Shown here: positions 59,939-64,000 of the stretch, one piece after another
Numbering within the stretch: position 1 is the stretch's first letter
Layout of the letters: each line of letters opens with the position of its first letter
Assembly (NCBI GenBank): GCA_033002965.1
Contig: JAURVB010009608.1
Span: 62,001 to 126,000, forward strand
DNA length: 64,000 bases
Reading direction: 5' to 3'
From: Piper betle
Lineage: Eukaryota; Streptophyta; Magnoliopsida; Piperales; Piperaceae
Made by a program: the position numbers and the translations under genes
Notes under the pieces: model-generated
Seen by the model: the letters and a program-made list of their open reading frames with translations, nothing else
Told to the model about the DNA's origin: nothing
The model's database searches: none

Positions 59939-60911
59939 AAGATGCCCTTCTTTGATCATGATGTCAATGTAGCCATGTTATGGAATTGTGAAGCAACTCT
60001 TATGTGAAAATTTAAAAGTTGTGTTTGGTGTACTTCCTATCACATTTTATATAGATAGCAATTATCATTCTACGTTGCAGTCATGACCTTAAACGTTTTA
60101 AGACTTGTAAAGAAATATTCTTTAAAGCTGAAACCGCTATGGTAGCTAGAGCCCACAGGATTGAACTCAAAAAGTACATGTTCACATTGATTCTTTACAT
60201 TTGGCCTACACTCGTCAGGTGCCCACACCCTCAACTCAACAAATTGCTTTTTTGGTTCGTCCGTTAAAGTTGCACACCCCCAGTTGACAGAGAAACGAAC
60301 CGTAAATCATAGAGATAGAGTCGGGAAAGCGTGAACCATGAGGAAGAAGAGGATAAAAGAGAGGCAGGGGCGTCGCAGAGAACGAGGAAGAGAACAGAAA
60401 AAAAACACTAGCAATTCCCGGCATTGGATTGCACAAAAGCCGGAAAACGATGGCAGTTGCAGACTACGCATCTGAGGCTCTGTTGCAAATCTCGGCACCT
60501 TCAGCTCGAGTTGAAAAGCGGAGGGAAAAAAATTATTAGGTTGTTAAAAATAATAATTAATTTTATATAATTTAAAAATTAAAAAATATAATATATATTA
60601 TAATATTAAAATAATATATTTTATAATTAATTATAGACTTATTTTGACTAATTCTAATAAATTAATTTTAATTAATTCAATTAAAATGATTTTTGTTCGA
60701 TTTTAATGAATTAATCTAATTTAACTACTCCCATCCGTCCCATTCTGATTTTTTTGACTATGATCTGAGGTTTAGTTTACAACTCATGAAGCGATAGCAA
60801 AAGTTCACGAGATGTGCGAGGTATGAACGACAGAACGAGATGCGGGTGTGGAAGAGTGAGAATCACACACAGTTCACACATTGCGCCAATTCGGTTCTTA
60901 CGTGGAAATTG
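59939..60911. other. Intergenic between channel and glycine-rich protein genes
   Basis: The channel 3' untranslated region, then DNA without a recognised gene. ORFs at 60236-60498 on the minus strand show no family features. Confidence 0.45.
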
Positions 60912-60919
60912 TATAAAAG
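60912..60919 (+). promoter_or_regulatory. TATA box of the glycine-rich protein gene
   Basis: TATAAAAG, a canonical plant TATA box, lies 70-77 bases before the start at 60989. It predicts transcription from about 60945, so the upstream in-frame ATG at 60923 would not be in the mRNA. Confidence 0.65.
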
Positions 60920-60988
60920 CCCATGCTATGTGCCACAGGACGGTACGAGAAGATCAAAGACTTGGGTCTCTTCCAACGAAATAAGAAA

Positions 60989-61423
60989 ATGGGCAGGTCT
61001 TGTTTGATTTCCCTTGTGCCTCTAGTACTGCTGTGCCTAGCGAGCCAAGTGTGGTCCATCGGCGTGAAGCCTAGACAAGGGGCACTAGTGGTCAATGAGA
61101 ATGGGGAAACTACTGTATCAGAGTATGGTTCGGTTGGTGTAAACGGCTTTGGTGGCGGCGGGGGTGGGTTTGGTGCAGGAATGGGTGGAGGTGCTGGGAT
61201 TGGAAGCAGTATCAGAGCAGGGATTGGTCACATTGGTGCCGGCGTTGATGGAGGTGCATCATATGGCGCCGGAGCTGGGGTTGGCGCCAGTGTTGGCGCC
61301 GGCGGAGGCGGTTTCGGCATCGGTGGTAGTGCAGAGATTGGCGGCGGAGCCGGAGTTGGCGCCGACGGTGGTGGTGCAAGTTCAACCAATAGTATTAGCA
61401 CTACCGCTCAGATGAATGCATGA
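60989..61423 (+). CDS. Secreted glycine-rich protein
   Basis: A single exon of 144 residues. It starts MGRSCLISLVPLVLLCLASQ, a clear signal peptide, then a charged segment (VKPRQGALVVNENGETTVSE). The rest, from about residue 55, is Gly-rich: GFGGGGGGFGAGMGGGAGIG and repeated GAG[VA]G[AV] units, ending SSTNSISTTAQMNA. Such proteins are cell-wall or apoplast structural proteins. An in-frame ATG at 60923 would add 22 residues and bury the signal peptide, so it is not used here; the TATA position supports that. It might belong to a GRP class expressed in particular tissues, but nothing shows which. Confidence 0.8.
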   Translation: MGRSCLISLVPLVLLCLASQVWSIGVKPRQGALVVNENGETTVSEYGSVGVNGFGGGGGGFGAGMGGGAGIGSSIRAGIGHIGAGVDGGASYGAGAGVGASVGAGGGGFGIGGSAEIGGGAGVGADGGGASSTNSISTTAQMNA

Positions 61424-64000
61424 GGGAGGGGATGAGCTTGATGATATAGTCCCATATATTGGCATGAATAAATAAATAAACTTGTGTAACTTCGTGAAGG
61501 ATCGTTTGTTTCTACGTGCATATGTGCTTGTTCTGCTGCATGCACATGCTAATAATATGCTAATCTTATGCATAAAAACATAAGTATTAGTTGTTCGAAC
61601 TTCGAAGAATTACATCCTTGATAAATTTTAAGGTAGAATGTGGTTTTTAATAGACAACAGGTAGCTTAATTTTCCTTGAAATTTTTCATAACTCTGAACT
61701 GCATATATGCACCAAATATATTTTTATCAACGTAGTCGATTCAGAAGTTTTTTAAGTGAAAAATAAAATTTAAAATTATATAATTTCGTACAAATAATTT
61801 CACTTGATCTTGTGGCTTATATAATGTTCCTAATAATTCGTTTAATGTTTGAACTATCGGTCTGGACTATTAAATACTATGTGGGTACGTTACAGTTTGC
61901 AGACTCCCGGGTGTGATAAGAATCAATATTATTTGGTGAAAAATTAAGCTTAACAAAAATAAATTAACAACCAAAATCTAAAAAGTCTTCAAAATAGCGA
62001 ATCAAAAAAAAATTTTGAATAGAGAAAAGATGGCATATGCCACTGCTTCGTAATTGATTTGTTAGGGACTGTTTAGGCCGGTCCGGGGGCATACAGGAAG
62101 TCACGTCGCAATGATTCTATGACCTTGATTAGATTCTACACACACTTCACTTCCAATAAAAGATGACCTTGACATTACTATTCAATCCAAATCAGAGTCA
62201 AAGCATAGCCTTCATTGAGTATTTAGATAGCTAAACGTTATGGTTTTATCAAGGGATCGATTGTTGGATTGGCTTTCCAGAGAGGTGAAGTGACAATATT
62301 TTCAACAAAACGAGATTACTGTAATCTTTTCACCCATTTAACCAGCTAATATCTAATTAATACACTTAAAATCAAATACCAGCAATCAAGAGCTAAGTGG
62401 TACGTGCACCATGCAGATCACCTTGTCGTATAGATTAATTATTCTGTCATTGTTAATCTGACTTAACTAAGCTATCAATGACTGATAAAAGGAATATCCT
62501 GTGGCCACTAAGGGTGCACCATTATGAAACAAGCTATCTGCTCACTTATATAATTTCTCCCCCTTGCGAATCTGATCAACCTTTTCGTGGTCGACCATTG
62601 CACTTTCAAACGTATCAATAAGTTACGTTGACATATGTTAAAAAATGTTGACATCAACTCCAATTAGAGTATGTAGGTAAAACTCTGATTTTAGATTAGG
62701 GTTGTAACCATGTGTAGTTATGCCCCATTTGGCTAGTTTTGAGTTAGTTTAAATAAGTTCGAGCAAAACTGTTTTTAGATAATAAATATAAGTACCATCC
62801 AGTCGTATGAGCATGTAATGAAGGCTGAATATGTTCGACTGATAACTTTAGTTATACTATAGTATAGCAGAAGTTATCAGTGCATACACGATGTATACAA
62901 TTTTTTTTATGTATTATCCAGGGATTTATACCTAGATCTATGTTGTTACAACAATTAGTATCTGTTTGAAATTTTAAGGGCACTTTATTTATATGAATCT
63001 AAGGAATTTTGGATTATTAGATTTCCCATGTGGGCCTAGCATAACCGAGTTGCATATTTTCACCACATTGAGTTTAAAGTTCCAAAACTCATTTAGCCTT
63101 ATTGCTTCAATTTTGCTTATAGAATCACTTTGCTCGAGTCATTTTTAACTTTGGACAGTCTCGAACCAAACTTTCATGTGTACATATATATATTTTTTAA
63201 GTGAGTCCCACTAGGTCCACAAGTTCTCAAACATTCAAATTATGCTACATGGCAAGATCAAAGCCATCTACATCAGCTATAGCTTCACCTAGTTATTTTT
63301 TAAAAATTTTTCTATGATTTTGGATGATTTCCACCCTAGCGCAAACATCACTTTGGCTGCCCGCCGGTGAGTTTCCAACCATCCTCAAGCCACTAGACCG
63401 ATATGATCATGATCGCCTCGCGATACGCTTTCAATCCATACCCAACTCTGGCACCAGCGCCACTAGAGTAGGAGCCACCATGGCCATTTTTATCGCTGGT
63501 TTCCACCACCGCCGCCCCCTTTCAAGCTGTTTTTTGGTGTCATCGAGTTTCGTTTGGTGAGGCCAACCACCTTAACAACTTTCCCTCACCGAGATCTTTA
63601 TTTTAAGACTATCCATGACCACCGTTATGGTTGCAATCACTGCCAACAATATCGCTAGACCTTGCGACAATTTTGCCTCTTTTCAGCCAATAGTCGGCGG
63701 GACATTCCCTATCACCACCGCCTCGACATCCTCAGTCAATCGCGACCAGTAACAACCTCAATGCCGCCATTGGAGATTTTCAAAGACGTGCACTGCGACC
63801 AATTTGCGCTGCATTCGCGTCCACTTGCCCGACCCTATTCACCACCCGTGGTTAAGTTCGCCAGCCCATGCCCATGTCTGCCCAACCAACCCATCCTATT
63901 TTCCAACTAACCTAGACCGAGTTGGTTCAACCCATTTGACTCTATCTAGTTTAGCCCAATTGACTTGGTTTATCGTTTTCACTTGTTTTCGGTCATTTTT
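61424..64000. other. Intergenic to window end
   Basis: No gene is recognised. 63300-63920 is less AT-rich and has open frames (63324-63560, 63662-63910) with no domain I recognise. It may be the non-coding flank of a retroelement that continues outside the window. Confidence 0.4.

Noticed and set aside
60923..60988. Upstream in-frame start for the glycine-rich protein
   Set aside because: It lies too close to the TATA box at 60912 to be transcribed and would bury the signal peptide.

Overview
This is a nuclear window from a flowering plant. Genes have many short GT-AG introns in AT-rich DNA, and the families are plant-specific (KC1-type Shaker potassium channel, AFC/LAMMER kinase, GDSL esterase, ALDH2C-type aldehyde dehydrogenase, strictosidine synthase-like protein). 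Coding GC is moderate, so a grass is unlikely, but I cannot name the species. Gene models were built by eye from ORFs, splice sites and family motifs. For each complete multi-exon model the exon lengths sum to a multiple of three, except where a break is reported.

Layout. 1.1-2.6 kb: GDSL esterase/lipase (+). 3.9-7.2 kb: exostosin-family GT47 glycosyltransferase (+). 9.4-13.0 kb: cytosolic ALDH2C4-like dehydrogenase (+). 14.1-17.5 kb: two tandem GC-rich mobile elements followed by an 800-bp AT-rich direct duplication. 18.3-20.3 kb: second GT47 copy (+) with frame breaks. 20.4-23.0 kb: strictosidine synthase-like gene (-). 23.8-25.8 kb: clear ALDH pseudogene (-). 29.6-33.1 kb: AFC3-like LAMMER kinase (-). 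35.8-36.2 kb: small conserved plant protein (-). 37.2 kb: arabinogalactan-peptide exon (-). 39.8-44.9 kb: HSP110-type HSP70 (+). 46.9-47.2 kb: internally deleted MBF1c-like ORF (-). 48.0-48.8 kb: membrane RING protein (-). 50.6-53.7 kb: two more GC-rich elements abutting TA microsatellites. 55.3-59.9 kb: KC1/KAT3 channel subunit (+). 61.0-61.4 kb: secreted glycine-rich protein (+).

Two themes stand out. First, 3.9-25.8 kb holds a duplicated GT47-ALDH gene pair. The left pair is intact. The right pair has the GT47 copy frameshifted and the ALDH copy inverted, missing two exons and carrying a stop. Second, most long (TA)n tracts abut GC-rich elements of about 0.7-2.2 kb. These share an architecture of a hairpin within about 50 bp of an end, then a [G]GNCCGTYBGAT-like motif, then a strongly strand-skewed core. 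They resemble in concept the microsatellite-targeting Micron elements of rice, and are the best candidate here for a poorly described family. One carries an array of TTGACT/AGTCAA dyads; another carries AAACCCTAA motifs in both arms.
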